A stretch of DNA of 64,000 nucleotides, taken from assembly GCA_034509735.1 (NCBI GenBank), contig JACGWO010000012.1:310001-374000 (forward strand), read 5' to 3'. This DNA is from Sesamum alatum (lineage: Eukaryota; Streptophyta; Magnoliopsida; Lamiales; Pedaliaceae). Every line of letters starts with the position of its first letter. The stretch's first letter is position 1. This document shows positions 22,888-33,813 of the stretch, piece by piece. Made by a program: the position numbers and the translations under genes. Under the pieces are notes generated by a model. That model did not search any database and was not told where the DNA came from. It saw nothing but the letters and a program-made list of their open reading frames with translations.

Positions 22888-25800
22888 ACCTTCATAATCG
22901 ATCGTATGTCCGGATAGATGCCTAATACGCAACACAATCGTAGGAAACACCTTGTGTTTTCAGTCCTCATCATTGACTGATAGATGACTCATTTTTGGCT
23001 ATAAATATATTCGTATTGACTCTTATAATAAATATTAGAGCCACTCTTCGATTATACGATTAGGACTCCATCTTATTCAACATAAAAACGCACTAGGACT
23101 ACATCTTGAACACTATTTTGAGCCATGGACTCAGCTTTGTACCTTTGCGCAACGACAAACCCCTTTAACCATGTTTAGACACTAATGCAATTTTATCCTT
23201 TCCATATCGAGGGCTTGGAGAACCTTCATAATCAATCGTTCGTCCGGATACATGCCTAATACTGAACACAATCGTAAGAAACACCTTGTGCTTTCAGTCC
23301 TTATCATTGACTGATAGATAACTCATTTTTGGCTATAAATATATTCGTATTGACTCTAATAATCAATATTAAAGCCACTCTTCGATTATATGACTAGGAC
23401 TCCATCTTATTCAACATAAAAATGCACCAGGACTACATCTAGAACACTCTTTCGAGCCATGGACTCAGCTTTGTACCTTTGTGAAACGACAAACTCCTTT
23501 AAACAAGTTTAGACACAAATGCACTTTTATATTTGCCATATCGAGAGCTTGGAGAACCTTCATAATCAATTGTATGTCCGGATACATGCCCAATACTCAA
23601 CACAATCTTAGGAAACACCTTTTGTTTTCAGTCCTTATCGTTGACTGATTGATGACTCATTTTTTGCTATAAATGTATTTGTATTGACTCTAATAATCAA
23701 TATTAAAGCCACTCGTCGATTATACGACTAGGACTCCATCTTATTCAATATAAAAATGCACTAGGACTACATCTAGAACACTCTTTCGAGCCATGGATTC
23801 GACTTTGTACCTTTGTGCAACGACAAACTCCTTTAAACAGGTTTAGACACTAATCCACTTTTATCTTTGCCATATGTCGGGCTTGGAGAAGCTTCATAAT
23901 CAATCGCACGTCCGGATACATGCCTACTACTCAACACAATCGTAGAAACACCTTGTGCTTTCAGTCATTATCATTGACTGAGAGATAACTCATTTTTTGC
24001 TATAAATATATTCGTATCTGCTCTAATAATCAATATTAAAAACACTTTTTGATTATAAGACTAGGACTCTTTTGAGCCAAGGACTTAGCTTTGTACCTTT
24101 GCACAACGACAAACTCCTTTAAACTAATTTAGACTCTTATTCCCTTTTATCTGCCATATTGAGGGCTTGGTCAACCTTCATAATCAATCGTAAGTCCGGA
24201 TACATGCCTAATACTCAACACAATCATAGGAAACACCTTGTGTTTTCAGTCCTTATGATTAACTTATAGATGACTCATTTCTGGCTATAAATATATTCGT
24301 ATTGACCCTAATAATCAATATTAAAGACACTCTTTGATTATAAGACTAGGACTCCATGTTATTCAATATTAAAATGCAGTAGGACTACATCTAGAACACT
24401 CTTTTGAGCCATAGACTCATCTTTGTACCTTTGCGCAACGACAAACTCCTGTAAACAAGCTTAGACACTAATGCACTTTTATCTTTGCCATATCAAGGGC
24501 TTGAAGAACCTTCATAATCAGTCGTACGTCCGGATACATGCCTAATACTCAACATAATTGTAGGAAACACCTTGTGCTTTTAGTCCTTATCATTGACTGA
24601 TAGATGACTCATTTTTGGCTATAAATATATTCGTATTGACTCTAATAATCAATATTAAAGCCACTCTTCGATTATATGAGTAGGACTCCATCTTATTCAA
24701 AATAAAAATGCACTAGGACTACATCTAGAACTCTCTTTTGAGCAATGGACTCAGCTTTATTCCTTTGCGCAACGATAAACTCATTTAAACAAGTTTAGAC
24801 ACTAATGCACTTTTATCTTTGGCATATCGAGGGCTTGGAGAACCTTCATATTCAATTGTACGTCCGGATATATGCCTAATACTCAACACAATCGTAGGAA
24901 ACACCTTGTGCTTTCAGTCCTTATCATTAACTGATAAAAAACTCATTTTTGGCTATAAATACATCCGTATTGACTATAATAATCAATATTAAAGCCACTC
25001 GTCGATTATATGACTAGGACTCCATCTTATTCAACATAAAAATGCTCTAGTACTACATCTAAAACACTCTTTTGAGCCATGGACTCAGCTTTGTACCTTT
25101 GCACAATGACAAACTCCTTTAAACAAGTTTACACACTAATGCACTTTCAGCTTTGCCATATCGAGGGCTTGGAGAACATTCATAATCAATCGTACGTCCG
25201 GATACATTTATAATACCAAACATAATCGTAGGAAATACCTTGTGCTTTCAGACCTTATCATTGACTGATAGATAACTCATTTCCGGCTATAAATATATTC
25301 GTATTACTCTAATAATCAATATTAAAGCCACTCTTTGATTATATGACTAGGACTCCATCTTATTCAACATAAAAATGCACTAGGACTACATCTAGAACAC
25401 TCTTTTGAGCCATGGACTCAGCTTTAATCCTTTGCGCAACGACAAACTCCTTTAAACAAGTTTAGACACTAATGCACTTTTATCTTTGCCATATCGAGGG
25501 CTTGGAAAACCTTCGTAATCAATTGTACGTCCGGATACATGCCTAATACTCAACACAATCGTAGGAAACACCTTATGCTTTCAGACCTTATCATTGATAG
25601 ATAACTCATTTTTGGGTATAAATATATTCGTATTGACTCTAATAATCAATACTAAATCCACTCTTCGATTATATGACTAGGACTCCATCTTATTAAACAT
25701 AAAAATGTACTAGGACTACATCTAAAACACTTTTTCGACCCATGGACTAAGCTTTGTACCTTTGCGCAACGACAAACTCCTTTAAACAAGTTTCGACACT

Positions 25801-27662
25801 AATGCACTTTTATCTTTGTCATATCGAGGGCTTGGAAAACCTTCATAATCAATCGTACATCCGGATGCATGCCTAATACTTAACAAAATCGTAGGAAACA
25901 CCTTGTGCTTTTAGTCCCTATCATTGATGATAGATGACTCATTTTTTGCTATAAATATATTCGTATGTACTCTAATAATCAATATTAAATCCATTCTTTG
26001 ATTATATGACTAGGACTCCATCTTATTCAACATAAAAATTTACTAGTACTACATCTAAAACACTCTTTTGAGCCATGAACTTAGCTTTGTACCTTTGCAC
26101 AACATAAACTCCTTTAAACAACTTTAGACACTTATTCCCTTTGATCTTTGCCATATCGAGGGCTTGGAGAACCTTCATAATCAATCGTACGTCCGCATAC
26201 ATGCCTAATACTCAACACAATCGTAGGAAACACCTTGTGCTTTCAGACCTTATCATTGACTGAAAGATAAGTCATTTTTTGCTATAAATATATTCGTATT
26301 GACTCTAATAATCAATATTAAAGCCACTCTTCGATTATATGACAAGGACTCCATCTTATTCAACATAAAAATGTACTAGGACTACATCTAAAATACTTTT
26401 TCGAGCCATGGACTCAGCTTTCTACCTTTGCACAATGACAAACTCCTTTAGACAAGTTTAGACCCTAATGCACTGTTATCTTTGCCATATCGAGAGCTTG
26501 GGGAACCTTCATAATCAAACATTCGTCCGGATACATGCCTAATACTCAACACAATCGTTGAAAACACCTTGTGCTCTTAGTGCTTATCATTGACTGATAG
26601 ATGACTAATTTTTGGCTATAAATATATTCGTATTGACTCTAATAATCAATATTAAAGCCACTCGTCGATTATATGACTGGAAATCCATCTTATTCGACAT
26701 AAAAAAGCACTTGGACTACATCTAGACACTCTTTTGAGCCATAGACTCAGCTTTATTCCTTTGCGCAACGACAAAACTCCTTTAAACAAATTTAGACCCT
26801 AATGCACTTTTATCTTTGCGATATCGAGGGCTTGGAAAACGTTCATAATCAATCGTACGTCCAGATAGATGCCTAATACTCAACACAATCGTAGGAAACA
26901 CCTTGTGCTTTCAGTCCTTATCATTGACTGATTGATGACTCATTTTTTGCTATAAATATATTTGTATTGACTCTAATAATCAATATTAAAACCACTCTTC
27001 GATTATAGGACTCCATCTTATTTAACATAAAAATGCACTAGGACTACATCTAGAACACTCTTTCGAGCCTTGGATTCAGCTTTGTACATTTGCGCAACGA
27101 CAAACTCTTTTAAACAAGTTTAGACACTAATGCACTTTTATCTTTGCCATATCGAGGGCTTGGAGAACCTTCATAATCAATCATACATCCAAATATATGC
27201 CTAATACTCAACGCAATCGTAGGAAACACCTTGTGCTTTCAGTCCTTATCATTGACTGATGGATAACTCATTTTTGGCTATAAATATATTCGTATTGACT
27301 CTAATAATCAATATTAAAGCCACTCTTCGATTATATGACTAGGACTCCATCTTATTCAACATAAAAATGCACTAGTACTACATTCTAAAACACTCTTTTG
27401 CGACATGGACTTTGCTTTGTACCTTTGCACAACGACAAACTCCTTTAAACAAATTTAGACACTTATTCGCTTTTATCTTTGCCATATCGAGGGCTTGGTC
27501 AACGTTCGTAATCGATCGTACATCCAGATACATGCCTAATACTCAACACAATCGTAGGAAACACCTTGTGTTTTCAGTCCTTATCATTGGCTGATAGATG
27601 ACTCTTTTTTGGCTATAAATATATTCGTATTGACTCTAATAATCAATATTAAAGCAACGCTT
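22872..27662 (+). repeat. Satellite array, middle block (+ orientation)
   Basis: About 14 further monomers of the same satellite in the same orientation, continuing across the LINE-A insertion. Unlike the left block I see no long-period repetition of monomer variants, only general 85-95% similarity by eye. The ATGACTCAT/TATAAATA pair and the GCCATGG landmark are kept in most units. The block is cut at 27,662 by the gypsy LTR (satellite ...AAAGCAACGCT, then TGATATGG). Confidence 0.95.
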
Positions 27663-28492
27663 TGATATGGTATTGACCATTGGTGGCCCGATCTTCACGA
27701 TGTAGGATTGAAATGGATAAAGAGGTCCGTGACCTGAGGAATGCAAATAGCCAACCAATGTTATTTGAACGTGACCTGCTACTTAGAACATTCAACCAAC
27801 CACGAGCACGAGTAAACCAATCCACACAACGACACACTTGGGTCGAGCACGAATTGGGGGCTTTGTGAATTTGAATCACCAACCTAATATGCTAGATTGA
27901 CAAAGCAAGGTTTCACTAAAGCTGAAAAATAGGATATAAACTCTCCAAAATATGAGAACTCTCTCAATATTTCTTAAACTTGGATATCTTCTTGGTTGTT
28001 CCCGTTTGCATGCTGATACATGCCTTTTATAGGCCTAAACACTTCCAAATTGACCACACATATCCCCAAGTGACTCCTTGGTGGATGTACATGCAATAAT
28101 TAGTCAAAATATGACTAAAAACTAAGCATTCTTGGTCAAAAACGAGTAAAACTTATGGTCTTCCATGTGAATCCGAAAATTGGTGCATTGTATGTGATAA
28201 ATTCACTTTGAATGTGATTAATAAGCCTTCCTTGACCACATGGCTGCACTTGGACGAATTTGGCTCTTATTGTGGGCTTCCTTGGGCTTGAATTATTGAA
28301 ATTAAGCACTCATGTTGGGCCTCCAATTGGGACTTGATTCCATTAGCAAATATTAAGTTGAATTGGGCTTGAATTGCTTCTTGCATTCTCTTCAATCTTC
28401 CTCTTGTCATTAGCTCATTTCCAATTGTTAAGTCTTGGTGCAATTGATCTTGAACTTTTTTAGCTCGTTGGATGCCCTCGGTGTTCTCATCA
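27663..28492 (-). repeat. gypsy 3' LTR (complete, 830 bp)
   Basis: Begins TGATATGGTATTGACC and ends TTCTCATCA, so it has TG...CA ends with a four-base inverted match (TGAT/ATCA). It aligns end to end with the solo LTR at 45,433-46,265 and with the two pieces of the 5' LTR (37,916-38,205 and 40,266-40,361). The element reads on the minus strand. Confidence 0.95.
28025..28031 (-). promoter_or_regulatory. LTR TATA box
   Basis: On the minus strand CCTATAAAAGGCATGTATC carries a consensus TATAAAA in the middle of the LTR, where the U3 promoter is expected. The solo LTR keeps it as TATAAAAA. Confidence 0.6.
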
Positions 28493-28883
28493 TCCTCCCC
28501 CTCTTGAAAAGGAGTCGTCCTCGACTCTTCATTATCTGTATTATAAAAAGGAGAAAGATCAGAAACATTAAAAGTAGCACTCACTCCTGCTCAACGGGCA
28601 ATTCAAGCTTGTAAGCATTGTCATTGATCCTTTCAAGGACTCGATATGGTCCATCCCCTCTTGGCATGAGCTTGGACTTCCTTTTGTCTGAAAACCTCTC
28701 TTTTCTAAGATGCAACCAGACTAAGTCCCCTGGTTCAAAGATAACTCGTTTCCTTCCCTTGTTTGCACAGTTCACGTACTGTTGAGTCATCCTCTCAATA
28801 TTACTTTTTGCCTTTTCATGGATTTTCTTAACAAATTCAGCACGTTTCTTTCCATCCATGTTTACTCTCTCCTGCAAAGGCAA
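28267..28883 (-). pseudogene. gypsy integrase C-terminal region
   Basis: The minus-strand frame has [17 protein letters not shown] and [20 protein letters not shown], the conserved GPY/F-type C-terminal integrase module. A one-base shift near 28,586 leads to the tail [16 protein letters not shown], and the frame then runs into the LTR and stops at 28,267. A pol frame ending inside the 3' LTR is normal for this group. No clear chromodomain sequence is visible in the tail. The stretch joining it to the core domain (28,883-29,145) is decayed but still recognisable in pieces. Confidence 0.88.
28493..28507 (-). promoter_or_regulatory. Polypurine tract
   Basis: On the minus strand TTCAAGAGGGGGAGGA ends exactly at the LTR start. 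This is the purine-rich primer for plus-strand DNA synthesis and fixes the element's direction. Confidence 0.9.
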
Positions 28884-29115
28884 AGGAGTTAAATCAATAG
28901 GTGCAAGAGGATTAAAACCATAAACAATTTGAGAGGCGAAAACTTAGTAGTAAACTCGATGTGCGGTAGACACCCTTCCCAACTCCTCAAGTTCTTCTTC
29001 ACAATTATTCACAACAAAGTTGAAAGTGTCCTATTGGCCACCTCGGTTTGCCCGTCGGTTGAGGATGACAAGTAGTAGAGAAAAGTAACTTAGTTCCAAG
29101 CTTGCCTCATAAATT

Positions 29116-29699
29116 TTTCCAAAAGTAGCTAAGGAACTTGGCATCTCAATCAGACACTACAGTCTTTGGCATACCATGGAGCCTCACAACTTCCTGAAAG
29201 AAAAGATTAGCAATATTAGAGGCATCATCAACTTTATGGCATGCAATGAAGTGTGCCATTTTGGAAAATCTGTCAACAACAACAAAAATAGAATCTCTCC
29301 CCCTCTTAGACCTAGGCAATCCCAAAACAAAGTCCATTGAAATATCTTCCCAAGGTACACTAGGAATAGAGAGGGGCATGTACAATCCATGAGGATTAAG
29401 CTTTGATTTTGCCTTATGACAAACTATGCATTTCCCCACAAACTTCTCAACATCTCTACGCATCTTTGGCCAATAAAAGTGTTCACTCAAGACTCTCAAA
29501 GTCTTAGAAATACCAAAGTGACCCATCAAACCCCCAGAATGTGCTTCCTTTAACAATAACAAACGAGTAGAACAATTAGGAACACAAAGCTGGTTGGCTC
29601 GAAATAAAAACCCATCACGCAAATAGAATTTGTCCCATCCATTGCTTGGGCTGCAGTTTCCAAATGCTTCACCAAAATCAACATCATTAATATACAGAT
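29116..29699 (-). pseudogene. gypsy integrase: zinc finger and catalytic core
   Basis: Integrase inserts element cDNA into the host. The minus frame shows the H-x3-H...C-x2-C zinc finger ([14 protein letters not shown]...CIVCHKAK), then [20 protein letters not shown] and [13 protein letters not shown] with the first catalytic Asp. The second Asp is in KTVVSD. Right after it, a TGA at 29,146-29,148 stands where related proteins have Arg (SDRD), consistent with a CGA to TGA change. The part with the catalytic Glu is only traceable as decayed sequence further left. A TAA near 29,702 separates it from the RNase H remnant. Confidence 0.92.
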
Positions 29700-29700
29700 C

Positions 29701-30030
29701 TTAGATGAACTCAAAGCCAAGAATTTTAGCATCGAACATTGAAAGTAAAACATACCTTCTTGAAAGTGCATCAGCAACAATGTTCTCCTTACCTTTCTTG
29801 TGTTTGATCACATATGGAAACGACTCAATAAACTCTATCCCACGAATTGGTGGTAAACTTGGTGGTATCACATCCGGAAAGACATCTTCATAATCCTGCA
29901 AAAGAGATGTAACAACACTAGGCAAAGAAGATGTTAGGTCATTAGAGTTCAATATAGCCTCTTTGTACACAAGTACTATGAGGTTTTGTTGATAAAACAA
30001 AGCTTCCTTGATCTCACTCTTCTTAGCAAC
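29701..30030 (-). pseudogene. gypsy pol remnant: RT entry joined to RNase H end by deletion
   Basis: The minus frame reads [20 protein letters not shown], then [20 protein letters not shown], the segment just before the RT domain. It then goes directly to [20 protein letters not shown], the end of RNase H. The whole RT domain and most of RNase H are therefore absent. The seam is at the residues FIE, which both parental segments plausibly contained, so a deletion between short repeats is likely. The reading frame is kept across the seam. Confidence 0.88.
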
Positions 30031-30045
30031 TAGTAAACTCTCTTT
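30031..30045 (+). repeat. TSD, left of nested LINE-A
   Basis: TAGTAAACTCTCTTT is identical to 36,259-36,273 and directly adjoins the T-run of the LINE 3' end. Confidence 0.92.
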
Positions 30046-30329
30046 TTTTTTTAGGTAAAGGTAAATTTCATAAATAAAGGAGAAGGTTACAGCAATGACA
30101 TAGGCTGTGAGCCCAGTCCACAAAAACGAATGCCCAGGAAGGTAACAACAAACAAACAATCCTGGGCAACAAAACCACAAGACGGACACAACAACAAATT
30201 TACAACATAAAGGCCAAAACAATCTCGGCTACAAGCCGGCCCAAAATCAACATAGAAGAAAACAGCAACAAGCCAGCCCAAACCAACAAATCTTTCAACA
30301 GTCATTCTACAGTGAAGCTCCAAGAAGGA

Positions 30330-33300
30330 TCAATCAAAGTTCCATGGGATACGCCAAAGACGGAATAGGGCAGCCGCTTGAAGGGGAGGTCTCAAATCAT
30401 CGTCACGGATGTGTGTGTGTGTGTGTGTACCTATTCAAGTACAAGATCTACCAAAGCATTAACCGTCAAAGAGGAGTTCTGGAATCTACGACATTACGCT
30501 CACGCCAGATGTGGTAAACGAGCGAGGCAAGGGTGGCACGGTAAGCTGCATTGACTATGTGTTAAGCTCGCCACCGAATGGAGGCCCATCTAATGCCAGA
30601 ATGCCACGAAGAGTGAGGCCAACGTAGTTTGGTGCGCTGTCTAATAAGAGAAAGGCATCTCCGGGAGAAAGTGCATTCAAAGAAGAGGTGGGAGTGGCTC
30701 TCGGCCATTCCAGAATAACAGAGGACACACTCCCAAGAATCCGGTGGGCACCATGGTTTATCCATAGTAGATAGACGCTCCCATATAGCAAGCCACAGAA
30801 TGAATAGATTACGGTGAATACGGAAGGGGCCGTGAAGCAAGGAGGACCATTCCACCTTCAGACCGGCTGGTTGGAAGATGCTCAATGCGTCTGAGTTAGA
30901 GAGGGATCCACTTTGTGAGCTCCAAAGAACCCGAGAAGGCCGAGGGGAAATTGGCGGAAGGTAAGTTGAAATATCAAGAAGCTCAAAATTTGTGATAGAC
31001 CAGTTCCATTGCCCTGATCGGATGACAGACCCCAAAGAAGCGTCAAGAGGGATGCCGGTGATAGCCGGTCCCCGAGGGAACCGATGAATGAGGACACCCA
31101 GAGGGTGCCGGGGGTCCTGCCAGAGTTTGAAGTGAGGGTCCAAGCTCACCTCAAAACGAACCCCATTCAGCAACAAATGACAAAGCCTGATCATTTTGCG
31201 CCAACTCCAAGACCCAATAGTCGGAGAGATAGTCCAGATAGTTGCTTTGCGAAGTCGATATTGCCAAATCCATTGTGCCCAGATTGAGTGTGGGGAGTGC
31301 TGGAGGACATCCCATAAGTGGCGGATCATAAGGGATTGATTTAGGGGGCAATCGGTCTAATCCCAAGGCCCCCCTCATCTTTTGGCCGACAAACTTGCTC
31401 CTAAGAAACTTTTGCATATCCTCGGTCAGAGTGCTCTTGCTAGAGGAATTTACGGAATTTCTTCTCAATAAGCTTGATAACTCCTTTCGGTAGAAAGAAA
31501 GCGGAGCTCCAATAGTTGTGGAGAGAAGAGAGGACAGATTTAATGAGTTGGACTCTTCTTGCAAATGAGAGAGGAATACCGCCCACCCAGCGATACGCTT
31601 GTCAATCTTTTTGAGCAAAGGTTGACAGTTATGAATAGTGAGCCGAGAGTGCAATAGGAGAAGACCAAGATATTTGAGAGGGAGAACACCAGCCTGAAAA
31701 CCAAGGATATGGTGGAGACCCGGTTGTAGGTGCTCAGCTGATTTAGAGAGAATCAGGTGACCATTCCAGAGCGTCACTGAATATCTGAATTGAGGGAGCT
31801 TCAGCGCGACAGAAGAGAATCAGATCATCAGCAAAGGAAAGACAGAAGAGGCCCAATTCTTTACATTGCGAATGAAATGCAAAAGAGGGCCTCTCAGCGA
31901 TGGACTTTTGAAACTGAAGGTGAAAGACTTCCATGCATAAGACGAAAAGGTAGGGAGAGAGAGGATCTCCCTGCCGAAGGCCCCGACTTCCTTGAAAAAA
32001 ACCGTGAAAAAGCTGAAGCGCTGCAAGGATGAAGTCCCACTCAAGAGAGTCAAAAGCTTTCCTAAGGTCAACCTTAAGTGCAGCTTTTGGAGGACCATTC
32101 TTGGGCAAGGAGAATATTCTCGGAAATTCTCCATCCCAGAACAAAGGCATTCTGCATCGGGCTGACAATGTGCTCGAAGACCGGCTGAATACGCTGAACA
32201 AGGATCTTGGAGATAACCTTGTAGAGGATATTGCAACAAGATATCAGACGAAAGTCATTCACATAACCCGGAAGCTGTACCTTTGGAATAAGGGTGATGA
32301 TGGTAGCATTGATTTGCTTTAGTAATCTACCAGAGTGAAAGAATTCCCGAACAGCAGCAACAAATTCATCACCGATAATGGGCCAAGAAGACTTAAAGAA
32401 AGCCGCTGAGAACCCATCAAGACCGGGTGATTTATCATCTGGAATGTCAAAAAGAGCCGATTTGATATCGCTGTATGAGACCGGGAGAGTCATGCTTGAG
32501 CGCATGTCATCAGAAATAGAAAACCGATGAAAGGGCTCCAGCTGATCAAGAATAATAGTGGATCGTCTTTTAGGGCCGCCTAGAAGACGCTCATAAAAGC
32601 TCACAAATTCAGATTGTACCTCATTGGGGGAGGTGAGAAGGGTCCCGACGTCATTGTGGATCTGAAAGACTCAGAGCGCGGAACGCCTAGTTGCCACTTT
32701 CCGAAAGAAGAGTTTATTGCAATCATCACCTCCTTTAAGCCACTGCATTTTCGATCGCTGTCTAAGCATCTCTTGTTCCAGGAAAGAAGCACGAGATACA
32801 AGGAGTTTGCATAGGCGTTCAATTTGTAATAGAAGCGGCTGATGTCTAAAATGGATCAAGTGACTCTGAACAATAGACAAGAATTCCGAAGCCATTTTGA
32901 CATTGGCCGAAAAGTCACCCTTTTCCTTCCTCATACGACGAAAAACAGGTTTGAGGAGCTTAAGTTTTCTGGTGACTATTCACATAAAGAGTCCCATGAA
33001 TAGAAGCAGCCCAAATTCTTTCAACTTCCAAGAGAAATCCATGGCATGATGTTAAGAAGTTGTCAAATCGGAACATAGAGGACGGAGGGGGAGAAGCATG
33101 CCCCTGAAGTACAAGAGGAGAATGGTCTGAAGTCCGAGGGGTGCTGCAGAAAATACATGATCCCGGCCATTTGGAAAGCCATTCATCGTTAACCAAAGCG
33201 TGGTCAAGACGTTTTCATAGGCTGGGAGCACCATCACTACAGTTATGCCAAGTGAAACACGCGCCAGTGGCGGGCAAGTGCAGAAGACCAGAGGAAGAGA

Positions 33301-33805
33301 TGCAATTGCTAAATTCCTCCATCCCCAACCGAATGTCCCCCGAAACACCACATACTTCGCTCTGATCAACAACAACATTGAAGTCGCCAAAAACAAGCCA
33401 AGGATAATCAATGGTAGATAAAGAAAGATCGTACAGTTTGGACCAAAGATCGCGGCGAGCGATAGTATCATTTGCACCATAAACAAAAGTAATAAAGCAG
33501 GAATCATGCGAGGAACGCATGGTGGCACGACAATGCACAAATTGAGGCCCAAAGTCAACAAAATCAATATCAAGCTCAGAATTATTCCACGCAATCCACA
33601 AGCGGTTACCAGGCCCAGAATAATCAATAAACTAGCTCTAGTTGGGTAGCAAGCGTACCTTAATTCGGGAAACATTGGGTTGGGAGACCCGAGTTTCAAG
33701 AAGACCAATAAGTTGCAGATGGAATTCATGGACAAGCGCTGCAACGGTGTGTTGGTGGTCTTGACGGTTAAGACCACGCACATTCCAAGCTGCGGCTCTA
33801 ATCAT
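30330..33805 (-). pseudogene. LINE-A ORF2 (endonuclease, RT, zf-RVT), broken
   Basis: The ATG at 33,805 opens the endonuclease domain. Conserved pieces lie in shifting frames: LWIAWNNSELDIDFVDFGPQ and WLVFGDFNVV (33,215-33,601), TSDHSPLVLQG (near 33,120) and WLKGGDDCNKLFF (near 32,730). RT pieces follow: DDKSPGLDGFSAAFF, ISCCNILYKVISKILVQRI and MQNAFVLGWRISENILLAQE (32,074-32,604), then KVDLRKAFDSLEWDF, GLRQGDPLSPYLF and the catalytic LSFADDLILF (31,743-32,201). About 30 codons appear to be missing between LQLF and HGFF. The zf-RVT domain (CVLCYSGMAESHSHLFFEC) is at 30,562-31,329. The frame would end at TGA 30,330-30,332. At least five frame breaks; inactive. Confidence 0.92.
30411..30428 (+). 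repeat. (GT)9 microsatellite in LINE-A ORF2 end
   Basis: An 18-base GT run lies inside the 3' end of ORF2. The + strand copy has a non-repetitive GTACGCACTCGCATCC at the matching place, so the run expanded here. Confidence 0.9.
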
Positions 33806-33813
33806 TTAATACC

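Noticed and set aside
27649..27882. Open frames in the gypsy LTRs (also 45,395-45,781)
   Set aside because: They lie wholly in LTR sequence and are repeated with the LTR; no protein similarity is recognisable.
28267..28584. A separate host gene overlapping the LTR
   Set aside because: The frame continues the integrase tail after a one-base shift, and gypsy pol frames commonly end inside the 3' LTR.
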